A stretch of DNA of 64,000 bases, from positions 620,001 to 684,000 of the forward strand of contig JBJKYB010000002.1 in assembly GCA_045561235.1 (NCBI GenBank). The letters run 5' to 3'. This stretch comes from GCA-2705445 sp002705445 (GTDB taxonomy: Bacteria; Pseudomonadota; Gammaproteobacteria; Poriferisulfidales; GCA-002705445). The notes beneath the pieces were generated by a model that saw only the letters and a list, made by a program, of their open reading frames with translations, made no database searches and was not told the DNA's origin. The position numbers and the translations under genes were made by a program. This document shows, piece after piece, positions 26,118 to 35,854 of this stretch (position 1 is its first letter; every line of letters starts with the position of its first letter).

Positions 26118-27536
26118 ATGAATTATTTGCCATTATTTGTAGATACATCTGGCAAAAAATGTTTGGTCGTTGGCGGCGGTAACGTTGCCAGTAGAAAGTT
26201 AATTCCAATTCTCAAATCAGATATGGATGTTAATTTAGTTGCCCCAGAAATTAACGAAGATATCTGCGAATTAGCTGAAAATTATAAAAATCTCATTCTT
26301 GAGAAAAGAAAATTTGAAAAAAAAGATATTGATAATCAGTTTCTTGTTTTAGCAACTACGAATGATACGAATATAAACTCTTTAATAGCAAAATTAGCTA
26401 AGGAAAAAAATATATTAGTTAATATGGCCGAAGACGCATTGACTGGAGATACTTTGATACCTTCTGTAGTAGACAGAAATCCAATAAAAATAGCCATATC
26501 TTCAGGTGCAGCATCACCAATTTTAACAAGATTAGTCAAAACAAAATTAGAAACTGTTATACCTTATTCATTTAGCAAATTAGCTGAGGTGATGATGGAT
26601 TATAGGAGTAAGGTTAAGGAACGTTTTATAAATATAAAAGACAGAAGAGCTTTTTGGGAAATATTCCTAGATGGCCCTTTATCTGAAATGGTCTTATCGG
26701 GGCATTTGGATAAAGCAAAAAAAGCATTAGATAAATCCTTAGAAGAAAAAGTAGCTTTTCAGAGCCAAGGCGAAGTGTACCTTGTTGGAGCAGGTCCAGG
26801 AGATCCAGAATTATTAAGCTTTAAAGCACTTAGACTAATGCAGAGAGCGGATGTTGTTATTTATGACAGATTAGTTTCAGAACCTATTATGAATTTATTG
26901 CGCCAAGATGCTGAAAAAATATATGTAGGAAAACAAAGAGCTGATCATGCTATGCCTCAGGAAAATATTAATGAGCTTCTTGCTCGTCTAGCATTAGAAG
27001 GGAAAAAAGTATTAAGATTAAAAGGAGGAGACCCTTTTATCTTTGGAAGAGGTGGTGAGGAAATTGAAAGTTTAATAAATGACGATATACCATTTCAAAT
27101 AGTCCCTGGAATAACTGCTGCATCAGGATGCGCAAGCTATGCTGGTATTCCATTAACCCATAGAGATTATTCGCAAGCATGTATTTTTGTTACAGGACAT
27201 TTAAGAGATGGAACTGTAAATCTAAATTGGGAGATGTTGGCTCACGAAAAGCAGACTTTAGTTTTTTATATGGGAATGCATGGTTCGAAAATTATATGCG
27301 AAGAATTAATAAAACATGGGTTAAAAAAAACCACGCCGGCAGCTCTTATTGTAAAAGGCACAACGACTGATCAGGAGGTAATAATTGGAGACTTATCAAA
27401 TATGCCAAAAATAATTCAAGAAAATAAAATTATTCCACCAACATTACTAATAATTGGAGATGTGGTAAAACTTCATAACAAGTTAAAATGGTTTGATCCT
27501 TTTAAAATGCATGGTAAGAAAAATTTACTTTTTTAG
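26118..27536 (+). CDS. cysG: Siroheme synthase (multifunctional CysG)
   Basis: Converts uroporphyrinogen III to siroheme through methylation, dehydrogenation and ferrochelation; siroheme serves sulfite and nitrite reductases. It has 472 residues: an N-terminal Rossmann domain (CLVVGGGNVASRKLIP), a dimerisation segment with ISSGAASPILTRLVK, then from about residue 217 the SUMT methyltransferase domain (VYLVGAGPGDPELLS, RLKGGDPFIFGRGGEE, VVPGITAA-like IVPGITAASG, LTHRDYSQA). It is monocistronic as far as can be seen and converges on the ferredoxin gene with a 4-base overlap of stop codons. Confidence 0.94.
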   Translation: MNYLPLFVDTSGKKCLVVGGGNVASRKLIPILKSDMDVNLVAPEINEDICELAENYKNLILEKRKFEKKDIDNQFLVLATTNDTNINSLIAKLAKEKNILVNMAEDALTGDTLIPSVVDRNPIKIAISSGAASPILTRLVKTKLETVIPYSFSKLAEVMMDYRSKVKERFINIKDRRAFWEIFLDGPLSEMVLSGHLDKAKKALDKSLEEKVAFQSQGEVYLVGAGPGDPELLSFKALRLMQRADVVIYDRLVSEPIMNLLRQDAEKIYVGKQRADHAMPQENINELLARLALEGKKVLRLKGGDPFIFGRGGEEIESLINDDIPFQIVPGITAASGCASYAGIPLTHRDYSQACIFVTGHLRDGTVNLNWEMLAHEKQTLVFYMGMHGSKIICEELIKHGLKKTTPAALIVKGTTTDQEVIIGDLSNMPKIIQENKIIPPTLLIIGDVVKLHNKLKWFDPFKMHGKKNLLF

Positions 27537-27856
27537 TTTTCTAATAACTTGTCAAGCTGTTTGCTAATATTATCTGCGTACTCTTTTTGTAAATTTTTCT
27601 TTCTAATTTCTCTTCTAGTAAAATTAAATTTAACTTTTTCTTTAATATCATCTTTATTTTGACTTACCTTTATCATTTTTATGCAGTCGGTAGGACATTT
27701 TTTTATACATATTTTACAACCAGGGCATTCATTAAAATTTATTCTATGTGAGAAATTTTGCGCGCCAATAATTGCATCAAACGGACATACTTCTATACAA
27801 ATTGCACACCCAATACAATTGTCTTCATTTATATATGCTACTTGCCTTTCAATCAT
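27533..27856 (-). CDS. 2x[4Fe-4S] ferredoxin (RnfB-like)
   Basis: Small electron carrier of 107 residues with two [4Fe-4S] motifs, CIGCAICIEVCPFDA and CPGCKICIKKCPTDC, then a charged C-terminal helix rich in Lys. It resembles the ferredoxin part of RnfB, which sits beside metG in many proteobacteria, but the N-terminal membrane helix and the extra Cys-rich domain of full RnfB are absent and no rnfACDGE genes are near. Its ATG overlaps the metG stop by 4 bases, so it is co-transcribed with metG. Confidence 0.85.
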   Translation of the reverse strand: MIERQVAYINEDNCIGCAICIEVCPFDAIIGAQNFSHRINFNECPGCKICIKKCPTDCIKMIKVSQNKDDIKEKVKFNFTRREIRKKNLQKEYADNISKQLDKLLEN

Positions 27857-29844
27857 TTTACTTTAGAGCCGTTTTTTATATTTTCATTTAAATCTAACAC
27901 AATAACTTCGCCATTTGAGTCGGCCGCAAGAACCATTCCAGAGGAAGTACCAAACTTCATTACTTTAGGTTTTAAATTTTCAACAACCAAGGTCTTTTTG
28001 CCAATTAAGTCTTCGGTCTTATAGAATTTTTTTATACCTGAAAAAACTTCTTTGGTACCTAAGTCACCAAGATCTAAACTAAGCTTCAGGAGTTTATCAG
28101 CCCCCTCGACATTTTCAGCTTTTACAATTTCACCAACTATTAAATTTATCTTTGAAAAATCCTCATAATCAATTTCTGTATTCATTTTTTCTTCCTGTGG
28201 TTTCTTTTTCTCATCTTTATTCAATAATTCGTCTTTTAATTTTTGCACATCTTCTTTTTGAATTCTATTTTTTAAAGCTTTAAATTTTTCAATTTTTTTA
28301 TCGAGAAGAGGCGTATAGCTATCCTCCCATATTAAATCTTTTTCATTAAGCATACTTTCGCTGTGTTTTAAAAGATTTGGCATAACTGGGGACAATAAAA
28401 TTACTAATGTTCTGTAATAATTTAACCCCTGTGTTGAAATTTTTTGAACATGATCTAAATCGTCAATGGACCATGGTTTTTTTTCGTTAATGTATTGATT
28501 GGCTTTGTCAGTCATACTCATTATTTTACTGATAGCATTACTAAACTTTCTGTGGGAATAAAATTCTTTTACTTCGTCAATATTATTAACAAAATCTTGA
28601 AATCTATCTTTATCTTCTAATACTTCTGATAACATTAGGTTAGAGTTTTTGTCTAAAAAAGCAGAGCATCTGCTAGCAAGATTAATCAGTTTTCCTATTA
28701 AATCACTATTAACTTTTTTAATTAAATCGTCAAAATTAAGATCAATATCTTCGATACTTTCATTAAGCTTACTTGCAAAGTAGTATCTTAAAAACTCTGG
28801 GTCGAGATACTTTAGATAGTCAGACGCTTTAATAAATGTTCCTCTCGATTTTGACATCTTTTTTCCATCAACAGTTAAAAAACCATGACAAAAAATTCCA
28901 TTTGGTGTTCTGTACCCAGAACCCTTTAAAATTGACGGCCAGAAGAGAGCATGGAAATATGCTATATCTTTTCCAATAAAATGATATATTTCTCCATCTT
29001 TTTCATCACTCCAAATATTCTCAAATTTATTATTTTTTTCTGAAAATTCTTTTAAAGCTGAAATATAACCAATTGGAGCATCCATCCAAACATAAAAATA
29101 TTTATCTTTTTCTTTTGGGATTTTAAATCCAAAGTAGGGAGCGTCTCTTGTGATATCCCAGTCATTCAAATTATCATTCAGCCATTCATTTAATTTATTT
29201 TTGATTGCAGGCTGTAAATCGTTACATGTAGTCCATTCAGTTAAATAATCTTTGAAAGATTTTAGATTAAAAAAGTAATGATTTGTATCTTTTGTTTCTG
29301 GTTTTGTATTTGAAAGAATAGATAACGGATTTTTTAAATCTGTTGGTGCATATGTTGCGCCACAATTTTCGCAGGAGTCGCCATATTGATCGTGTGCTCC
29401 ACATTTAGGACATTCCCCTTTAATGTATCTATCTGGTAGAAATATTTTTTCTTTTTCATCATAAAATTGAGATATCACTTTTTGAGAAATATAATTATTT
29501 TTTTGTAATTCAAGAAATATTTCTTTGCATAGTATTTCATTTCCTTTTGAGTTAGTTGAAGAGTAATGGTCAAAATCTACAAAAAAACTTTTAAAGTCTT
29601 TTTCGTGTTCTTTCTTGATTTTTGATATTAGATTTTCAGGTGATATACCCTGTTCTTTTGCTTTTAACATTATTGGAGTACCATGTGCATCATCTGCACA
29701 AATATACGCGACATCATGCCCAATGGACTTTTTAAATCTTACCCATATGTCAGTTTGTACATACTCTACAAGGTGTCCCAAATGAATCGGACCGTTTGCG
29801 TAAGGTAAAGCGCTTGTTACCAATATTTTATTTTTTACTTCCAT
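27853..29844 (-). CDS. metG: Methionyl-tRNA synthetase
   Basis: Charges tRNA-Met. It has 663 residues, near the 677 of E. coli. The HIGH-type motif is HLGH in ALPYANGPIHLGHLVEY, a zinc-binding knuckle has CPKCGAHDQYGDSCENCGA, and the class-I signature is KMSKSRGTFI. An anticodon-binding helical domain follows, and a C-terminal tRNA-binding (Trbp111-like) domain starts around residue 555 (SKINLIVGEIVKAENVEG). It is divergent from mrp across an 82-base gap, a conserved arrangement in gammaproteobacteria. Confidence 0.96.
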   Translation of the reverse strand: MEVKNKILVTSALPYANGPIHLGHLVEYVQTDIWVRFKKSIGHDVAYICADDAHGTPIMLKAKEQGISPENLISKIKKEHEKDFKSFFVDFDHYSSTNSKGNEILCKEIFLELQKNNYISQKVISQFYDEKEKIFLPDRYIKGECPKCGAHDQYGDSCENCGATYAPTDLKNPLSILSNTKPETKDTNHYFFNLKSFKDYLTEWTTCNDLQPAIKNKLNEWLNDNLNDWDITRDAPYFGFKIPKEKDKYFYVWMDAPIGYISALKEFSEKNNKFENIWSDEKDGEIYHFIGKDIAYFHALFWPSILKGSGYRTPNGIFCHGFLTVDGKKMSKSRGTFIKASDYLKYLDPEFLRYYFASKLNESIEDIDLNFDDLIKKVNSDLIGKLINLASRCSAFLDKNSNLMLSEVLEDKDRFQDFVNNIDEVKEFYSHRKFSNAISKIMSMTDKANQYINEKKPWSIDDLDHVQKISTQGLNYYRTLVILLSPVMPNLLKHSESMLNEKDLIWEDSYTPLLDKKIEKFKALKNRIQKEDVQKLKDELLNKDEKKKPQEEKMNTEIDYEDFSKINLIVGEIVKAENVEGADKLLKLSLDLGDLGTKEVFSGIKKFYKTEDLIGKKTLVVENLKPKVMKFGTSSGMVLAADSNGEVIVLDLNENIKNGSKVK

Positions 29845-29926
29845 TATTTCTCCAAACTATTTTAACTAGTATATAATATTGTTAAAGTTAAGTATTGAAA
29901 GTATTTAAAAACAAAGGAGAAAAGTA

Positions 29927-31012
29927 ATGTCGTTGACTGAAAGTACAGTGAATGAATCACTAAAAAAATTGATTGATCCAAATACGGAAAAAAGTCTAAT
30001 TGACACAAAATCAGTAGAATCAATAGATATAGTTGATGATAAGCCAAATTTAAAAATATGTTTGGGATACCCGGCAAAAAACTTTGCCGAAACATTAAAT
30101 CATATGATTATTGATAGGTTATTATCTGATGGAATTACCTGTGGAACCGTAGAAATTACATGGAAAATAGAAAGCCATTCTGTTCAAAAAAGTCTTCAAC
30201 CAATGAAAAACATTAAAAATGTCATTGCAGTTGCATCAGGTAAGGGTGGTGTAGGTAAATCAACAACAGCTGTAAATATTGCTTTAGCTCTGGCTGGCGA
30301 AGGATCAAACGTAGGAATCTTAGATGCTGATATATATGGTCCAAGTATACCTAGAATGATGGGATTGTCTGGCCAACCAGACTCTCAAGATGGTAAGTCA
30401 CTCGAACCAATGGAAAATCATGGCTTGCAAGCAATGTCTATAGGCTTTCTAATTGATGAAGAAACACCAATGATATGGAGAGGTCCAATGGTGACTCAGG
30501 CATTAGAACAGCTTTTGACTGATACTCAGTGGCGAGAGCTAGATTACCTAATTATAGATCTTCCTCCAGGTACAGGAGATGTTCAATTAACCTTGGCGCA
30601 AAAAATTCCAGTAAGCGGTTCAATTATTGTCACAACGCCCCAAAATATTGCTCTTTTAGATGCTAGAAAAGGATTAAAAATGTTTGAAAAAGTTGAGGTT
30701 CCCGTTTTAGGGATTGTTGAAAATATGAGCTTACATATTTGTAGCCAATGTGGAAATGAAGAATCAATATTTGGAGAAGGTGGAGGAACCTCTTTAGCAG
30801 AGGAAAGTAAAGTTGATTTGTTAGGCCAGCTACCTCTTGATAAATCAATAAGAGAGCAAACTGATACTGGTAAGCCAAGTGTTGTATTTGATCCTAGTAG
30901 TAGGATAGCAGAAATTTATTCAGAGATAGCGAGAAAAGCGGCTGGCAAACTTGCGGCTCAGTCCAAAGACTACAGTGCAAAATTCCCGAAAATTGTAATA
31001 GATAATAATTAA
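29927..31012 (+). CDS. mrp: Fe-S cluster carrier ATPase Mrp/ApbC
   Basis: Cytosolic P-loop ATPase of the Mrp/Nbp35 family that binds and hands on [4Fe-4S] clusters. It has 361 residues: a degenerate N-terminal MIP18/DUF59 domain (about 1-85), the deviant Walker A GKGGVGKST near residues 105-113, LDADIYGPSIPRMMG, DLPPGTGDVQLTLAQ, and the cluster-binding CSQC in HICSQCGNEES. AGGAG precedes the ATG. Its clients could include the bc1 Rieske protein, the ferredoxin next to metG or the Fe-S uracil-DNA glycosylase in this window, but that is inference. Confidence 0.94.
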   Translation: MSLTESTVNESLKKLIDPNTEKSLIDTKSVESIDIVDDKPNLKICLGYPAKNFAETLNHMIIDRLLSDGITCGTVEITWKIESHSVQKSLQPMKNIKNVIAVASGKGGVGKSTTAVNIALALAGEGSNVGILDADIYGPSIPRMMGLSGQPDSQDGKSLEPMENHGLQAMSIGFLIDEETPMIWRGPMVTQALEQLLTDTQWRELDYLIIDLPPGTGDVQLTLAQKIPVSGSIIVTTPQNIALLDARKGLKMFEKVEVPVLGIVENMSLHICSQCGNEESIFGEGGGTSLAEESKVDLLGQLPLDKSIREQTDTGKPSVVFDPSSRIAEIYSEIARKAAGKLAAQSKDYSAKFPKIVIDNN

Positions 31013-31016
31013 GATT

Positions 31017-31580
31017 ATGACAATAAAGTCTGACTCATGGATTAAAAAGATGGCCAAAGAAGAAAATATGATTTCTCCTTTTGAAACTGATCAAATAAAG
31101 TCATTATCGGGAAGTAAAGTTATTTCTTATGGAACATCCAGTTATGGATACGATGTTAGATGCTCAAGCATGTTTAAGGTGTTTACAAATATAAACTCAG
31201 CGGTTGTAGATCCTAAAAAATTTGATAAAAATAGCTTTGTAGATTTTCAGGGAGATACATGTATCATCCCTCCAAACTCTTTTGCTTTAGCATCTACGGT
31301 TGAATACTTTAAAATTCCAAGATCAGTGCTAACAATTTGTTTAGGAAAATCAACATACGCAAGATGTGGCATAATAGTTAATGTGACTCCTTTAGAACCT
31401 GAATGGGAAGGACATGTAACTTTAGAATTTTCAAATACCACCCCTTTGCCAGCAAAAATATATGCAAACGAAGGAGTAGCGCAAATGTTATTTTTTGAAT
31501 CAGATGATATTTGCGAAATTTCATATAAAGATAGAGGTGGTAAATATCAAAAACAAACCGGGGTAACATTGCCAAAATAA
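31017..31580 (+). CDS. dcd: dCTP deaminase
   Basis: Deaminates dCTP to dUTP for thymidylate synthesis. It has 187 residues, typical for the gammaproteobacterial enzyme. Conserved segments are SYGTSSYGYDVRCS, ALASTVEYFKIP with the catalytic Glu region, GKSTYARCGIIVNVTPLEPEWEGHVTLEFSN, and the C-terminal lid GGKYQKQTGVTLPK. It starts four bases after mrp, as in many relatives. Confidence 0.96.
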   Translation: MTIKSDSWIKKMAKEENMISPFETDQIKSLSGSKVISYGTSSYGYDVRCSSMFKVFTNINSAVVDPKKFDKNSFVDFQGDTCIIPPNSFALASTVEYFKIPRSVLTICLGKSTYARCGIIVNVTPLEPEWEGHVTLEFSNTTPLPAKIYANEGVAQMLFFESDDICEISYKDRGGKYQKQTGVTLPK

Positions 31581-31581
31581 T

Positions 31582-31824
31582 ATGACACCAGATCTTTTGT
31601 ATAAACAGTTTAAAAAATTAGTAATATTTTTAATAGGAATTTCTGTACTATTGATCGGGTGCGTTTTATTCTTTACACCTGGTCCTGCAATCGTTGTGAT
31701 TCCTATTGGTTTAGGAATATTGGCTACCGAATTTATCTGGGCTAAAAAACTTTTAAAAAAATTCAAAGAAAAAGTAGATTCATTTTCCGAATCAGCAAAG
31801 AATGTTAAAAAAAAATTATTTTAG
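31582..31824 (+). CDS. Small PGPGW-family membrane protein
   Basis: Eighty-residue protein with two adjacent hydrophobic helices (LVIFLIGISVLLIGCVLFFT and IVVIPIGLGILATEFIW) joined by the motif TPGPAIV, then a basic Lys-rich cytoplasmic tail. This layout matches the PGPGW putative transmembrane family, whose function is unknown. The ATG lies one base after the dcd stop, so it is the last gene of a mrp-dcd operon. It is convergent with mgtE with only four bases between the stops. Confidence 0.75.
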   Translation: MTPDLLYKQFKKLVIFLIGISVLLIGCVLFFTPGPAIVVIPIGLGILATEFIWAKKLLKKFKEKVDSFSESAKNVKKKLF

Positions 31825-31828
31825 TATT

Positions 31829-33175
31829 TTATAATAGAAAAATAGTTCCTAATGTTAAAAACGAAAAAAATCCTATAACATCAGTTATTGTTGTAAGAAT
31901 AACCCCGCCACCAAGTGCTGGATCAACTCCCAGTTTTTTAAGTACAATTGGAATAAGAACGCCTGACAATGCTGCAAATGCAAGATTTGCAACCATCGCA
32001 ACTCCTATTACTACGCCTATTAGATAATTATTAAACCAGTAAGATGATAGCACGCCAATTACACTTGCCCACAACAAACTGTTAAGAAGGCCAACAGAAA
32101 CCTCTTTTATTAATAAAGATTTTGAATTAGCTGAACTTATATTTCCTAATGCAATGCCCCTAATAACTAATGTTAAAGTTTGGGATCCTGCAATGCCACC
32201 CATGCTTGCAACAATTGGCATAAGAACAGCTAAAGCTACAACTTTTTCAATCGTGTCTTGAAATAAACTAATTACTCCAGAAGCTATTAATGCTGTAATC
32301 AAGTTTAATCCTAGCCATATGGCACGTCTTCTTGTGGATGATAATATGGGCGCAAACAAATCCTCTTCATCAGTTAAGCCTGCCATATTCAAAACAGTAT
32401 GTTCACTTTCCTCACGAATTACATCTACAACATCATCAATTGTAATTCTTCCAAGTAATATATTATTTTTGTCTACTACAGGTGCAGATACTAGATCTCT
32501 ATCTTCAAATATATTTACTACATCGCCTGCTAGGGCATCAGCAGCAATAGAAATATAATTTTTATTCATTGATTCTGAAACAGTTTTTTCAGTATCAGTA
32601 CAAACAAGTGTTGTCATTGGCAACGTTCCAAGATAATGATTATATCTATCGACAACAATAATATTATCTGTATTCTGTGGAATTACTTTTCTAAGTCTTA
32701 AATACTTTAAAACCACATCTAGTGTGACATCAGGTCTAATTGTAATTGTATCGATATTCATTAGTCCGCCAGCAGTATCTTCATCATAATTCATTACTGC
32801 TTCTAAACGTGTTCTGTACTGATAATCCATTCCTTGAAGGGCTTCTTTTACAACTGTATCTGGTAATTCGTCCAGAAGATCAGCTAAATCGTCAACATCT
32901 AATCCTTTGGTTGCAGCTAATAAAGAGCTGTCATCCATTGATTCCATTAAATTATTTCGAACTTCTTCACCAACTTCAAGAAGCACTTCCCCATCATTTG
33001 AATGATCTAACATTTCCCAAATTAATCTTCTTTGCCTACTAGGAGAACTTTCTAACAATCTTGCGATTTCAGCAGGATGCAGGCCATTCAAAATTAACTT
33101 TGCTTTGAGCATTGCTCCAGAATTAAGAGATTCAATAATGGCATCAAGTTTTATAGTTTTAATTTCTTTAGACAT
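31829..33175 (-). CDS. mgtE: Magnesium transporter MgtE
   Basis: Mg2+-gated Mg2+ channel of the inner membrane. It has 448 residues: an N-terminal superhelical domain (LKAKLILNGLHPAEIARLLES...), a CBS pair around residues 135-255 (NYDEDTAGGLMNIDTITI, then MNKNYISIAADALAGD and DVVDVIREESEHTVLNMAG), then five membrane helices with the pore motif PIVASMGGIAGSQTLTLVIRG and the C-terminal DPALGGGVILTTITDVIGF. No Mg riboswitch was recognisable in the 76 bases upstream, which are nearly pure A/T. Confidence 0.94.
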   Translation of the reverse strand: MSKEIKTIKLDAIIESLNSGAMLKAKLILNGLHPAEIARLLESSPSRQRRLIWEMLDHSNDGEVLLEVGEEVRNNLMESMDDSSLLAATKGLDVDDLADLLDELPDTVVKEALQGMDYQYRTRLEAVMNYDEDTAGGLMNIDTITIRPDVTLDVVLKYLRLRKVIPQNTDNIIVVDRYNHYLGTLPMTTLVCTDTEKTVSESMNKNYISIAADALAGDVVNIFEDRDLVSAPVVDKNNILLGRITIDDVVDVIREESEHTVLNMAGLTDEEDLFAPILSSTRRRAIWLGLNLITALIASGVISLFQDTIEKVVALAVLMPIVASMGGIAGSQTLTLVIRGIALGNISSANSKSLLIKEVSVGLLNSLLWASVIGVLSSYWFNNYLIGVVIGVAMVANLAFAALSGVLIPIVLKKLGVDPALGGGVILTTITDVIGFFSFLTLGTIFLL

Positions 33176-33251
33176 AGCAAGTATTTAATTTAGTTATTTA
33201 TCTTACTTTATTATATATAGAAAATTATATTAAATATAAAAAAATTTATTA

Positions 33252-34613
33252 TTATATTTTTCTTTTTGAAGAGGATTCTATATTAAGGGATTCTCTGTAT
33301 TTAGAAACTGTTCGTCTTGCTAAATCAATGCCTTCACTTTTTAAAATATCTTTAATTTTATTATCACTGAAAGGACTCTTTTTATTTTCAGAACTTACAA
33401 TTTTTTTTATTTTCTCTTTGATAGATTTTGATGAGAAGTTTTTTCCATCTTTATTTTTAATCGAGCTTGAAAAAAAGAATTTTAATTCAAATATCCCATA
33501 AGGTGTTTCTACATACTTTCCATTAGTTAACCGAGACACTGTTGATTCATGAACTCCTAAATCGGCAGCTATTTCTTTTAAATTCATTGGAATTAAATTT
33601 TCAATACCGTGATCAAAAAATTTTCTTTGTTTTTCAAAAATACGTTTAGACAATGATAATAGGGTATCATTTCGATAACCAATATTTTTTATAAATAATT
33701 TTGCTTCTTGCAATTTTTCTTTTACATACTTTTTGTCAGCATCTGACAAGTTTTTCTCATCGATATCAGTATAATTTTTATTGATTTTTATGTCTGGAGA
33801 CACAACCTTATTATTTTTTATAATCCAATCTGAATCATCTTTAGTTATTTGTATATCTGGTATTATATAATCATGATTTTTTGTATTATTTAATATATTA
33901 CCTGGTCTTGGATTTTGCTTTTTAATAATCTTATCGATTGCAACAAAATTTTCTTCAGATATACCCAAACCATTTCGAATAATTTTGATCTTATTCTCTG
34001 AATATTCTTGAAAGAACTCATTTAATAATATACATGCTTTATCTTTTAAAAAAGAGTCTTCATTTTTATTTTGAACTTGAACTAATAAACATTCTTGGAT
34101 ATCTTTTGAGCAAGTACCGATAGGGTCTAGACTTTGAATAAAATGTTGAACTGCAATTACTTCGTCAATAGTTGTTTCAGTATTTAAGTATAAATCGTCA
34201 AAAATATCTAAAATGTCTTTAATTAAATACCCATCATTATTTAAATAATCTGTTATTGATTCTGCTATCGATTTGTCATTGTCGCTTAAATTTGACAGGT
34301 GAATTTGCCAAAGTAAATGTTTTTGCAGAGTATCTTCTTCATATGAAGTTCTTTCAATCACTTCAGTTGGAGAAATTGTGCTTGTATTTATATGAGAAAA
34401 ATCTTTATCGTAATGCAAATAATGTTCCGTACAATTATCTTCTTGAAAATCTTCGCATGCATCTTCTTTTTCTATTAGTGGATTTGACTCAAATATATTT
34501 TGTATTTCTTGATTGATTTCAACAGCTGTATATTGCAGAAGCTTAATAGCATTCTGCAACTGGGGTGTAATAGAAACTTTTGCTGTATTTTTTATAGAAA
34601 GATTTAATTTCAT
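33252..34613 (-). CDS. rpoN: RNA polymerase sigma-54 factor
   Basis: Alternative sigma factor that needs an AAA+ activator. It has 453 residues. Region I begins LNLSIKNTAKVSITPQLQNA and is Gln/Leu-rich, an acidic region II follows (EKEDACEDFQEDN), then the core-binding domain, an HTH (IAADLGVHESTVSRLTNGKY) and the C-terminal RpoN box ARRTVSKYRESL. It is 16 bases after lptB, as in most gammaproteobacteria; the usual downstream hpf-ptsN-rapZ genes are missing and mgtE follows instead. Confidence 0.96.
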   Translation of the reverse strand: MKLNLSIKNTAKVSITPQLQNAIKLLQYTAVEINQEIQNIFESNPLIEKEDACEDFQEDNCTEHYLHYDKDFSHINTSTISPTEVIERTSYEEDTLQKHLLWQIHLSNLSDNDKSIAESITDYLNNDGYLIKDILDIFDDLYLNTETTIDEVIAVQHFIQSLDPIGTCSKDIQECLLVQVQNKNEDSFLKDKACILLNEFFQEYSENKIKIIRNGLGISEENFVAIDKIIKKQNPRPGNILNNTKNHDYIIPDIQITKDDSDWIIKNNKVVSPDIKINKNYTDIDEKNLSDADKKYVKEKLQEAKLFIKNIGYRNDTLLSLSKRIFEKQRKFFDHGIENLIPMNLKEIAADLGVHESTVSRLTNGKYVETPYGIFELKFFFSSSIKNKDGKNFSSKSIKEKIKKIVSSENKKSPFSDNKIKDILKSEGIDLARRTVSKYRESLNIESSSKRKI

Positions 34614-34629
34614 AAGTTTTTAATTTTTT

Positions 34630-35355
34630 TTACATTTTGAAATTTTCGCCTAAATATACTTTTTGTACTTGTTCATTATCGAGAATTTTTTTAGATTCTC
34701 CTTCGGCTATTATTTTACTATTATTTAAAATATAAGATCTATCACATACATCTAGTGTCTCTCTGACATTATGATCAGTAATTAAAATGCCTATTTTATT
34801 ATTTTTTAATTTTTTTATAATTTCTTTAATATCAATAACGGATATAGGATCTATTCCTGCAAATGGTTCATCTAGTAATATAAATTTCGGATCTGACGCT
34901 AGGGCTCTTGCAATTTCTGCTCTTCTTCTCTCACCACCTGATAGACTAATACCTAATGTATTTCTAATATGTTCAATATTAAATGTTTTTAACAAATTTG
35001 ATAATTTTTCTTTTTTTTCTTTATCATTGATATCTTCTCTTTGTTCCAAAATCGAAAAAATATTGTCATTAACACTCAATCCCCTAAAAATTGAAGGTTC
35101 TTGGGCAAGATAACCGATACCTAAATTAGCTCTTTCATCAATACTTAGATCTGTAATATTTTTCTTATTAATATATATTTTTCCAGATTCGGGAGATATT
35201 AATCCAGTAATCATATAAAAACAGGTTGTTTTCCCTGCCCCATTTGGCCCGAGTAAACCAATTACCTCTCCGGTATTTACTTCTATACTAACATTTGAAA
35301 CTATTTTTTTAGAATCATATGCTTTTGAAATTTTTATTACATCTAGTTTATTCAT
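34630..35355 (-). CDS. lptB: LPS export ABC ATPase LptB
   Basis: Cytoplasmic ATPase powering LPS extraction with LptFG. It has 241 residues, the same length as E. coli LptB. Walker A GPNGAGKTT, Q-loop YLAQEPSIFR, ABC signature LSGGERRR and Walker B FILLDEPFAGIDP are all present. The start was set at ATG 35355, because AAAAGGA lies two to three bases upstream and this gives the family length; an in-frame TTG at 35373 lies inside lptA and has no support. The ATG overlaps the lptA stop by 8 bases. Confidence 0.95.
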   Translation of the reverse strand: MNKLDVIKISKAYDSKKIVSNVSIEVNTGEVIGLLGPNGAGKTTCFYMITGLISPESGKIYINKKNITDLSIDERANLGIGYLAQEPSIFRGLSVNDNIFSILEQREDINDKEKKEKLSNLLKTFNIEHIRNTLGISLSGGERRRAEIARALASDPKFILLDEPFAGIDPISVIDIKEIIKKLKNNKIGILITDHNVRETLDVCDRSYILNNSKIIAEGESKKILDNEQVQKVYLGENFKM

Positions 35356-35854
35356 TGTCCTTTTTAGGTTCAAGAGTCATTTTTACTCTTGATTTGCCTT
35401 TTTTGTCCCCGGCTGAAATATTCTCAGTGTCTGTTTTATAAATTATCTTATCACTTCTAACAATATTATTTGACTGCGTAAGAACTGCTTTTTTTATAAA
35501 GATCACTTTAGCTTGATCAACAAAATGCTCAATTTTTTTTGCTTCTCCATTAATAATTTTTCCACTTTTTGTTTTTTGTTTATAAGTCGCTTTATTTCCA
35601 GTGATTTCCATCTTATTAATTTGATCATTTTTTGAAGTTACGATTAGTAAGTCGCCAGTTAGCAGCATGCTTCCTTGAGTAACTACAACATTACCGCGAT
35701 ATGTGCTTTTCTGTGATTCCTCGTCCCATTTAGCAGAATCAGACTCTAAAAAAATTGGTTTATCTGAGTCCGATTCATATGCAAGTGAATAAGAACAACT
35801 TATTATTATCCAATAAAAAAAAATGAAAGCATAAGATAAAAATTTATTTAACAT
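35348..35854 (-). CDS. lptA: LPS transport periplasmic protein LptA
   Basis: Periplasmic beta-jellyroll bridge carrying LPS from LptC to LptD. It has 168 residues: a signal peptide ending near LAYES, then OstA-like repeats (DSAKWDEESQKSTYRGNVVVTQGSM beginning, LLTGDLLIV, then KIINGEAKKIEHFV). Start chosen at ATG 35854 because GAGGAA precedes it; an upstream in-frame TTG at 35875 would add seven residues and lacks a site. It overlaps lptC by 11 bases. Confidence 0.9.
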   Translation of the reverse strand: MLNKFLSYAFIFFYWIIISCSYSLAYESDSDKPIFLESDSAKWDEESQKSTYRGNVVVTQGSMLLTGDLLIVTSKNDQINKMEITGNKATYKQKTKSGKIINGEAKKIEHFVDQAKVIFIKKAVLTQSNNIVRSDKIIYKTDTENISAGDKKGKSRVKMTLEPKKDNE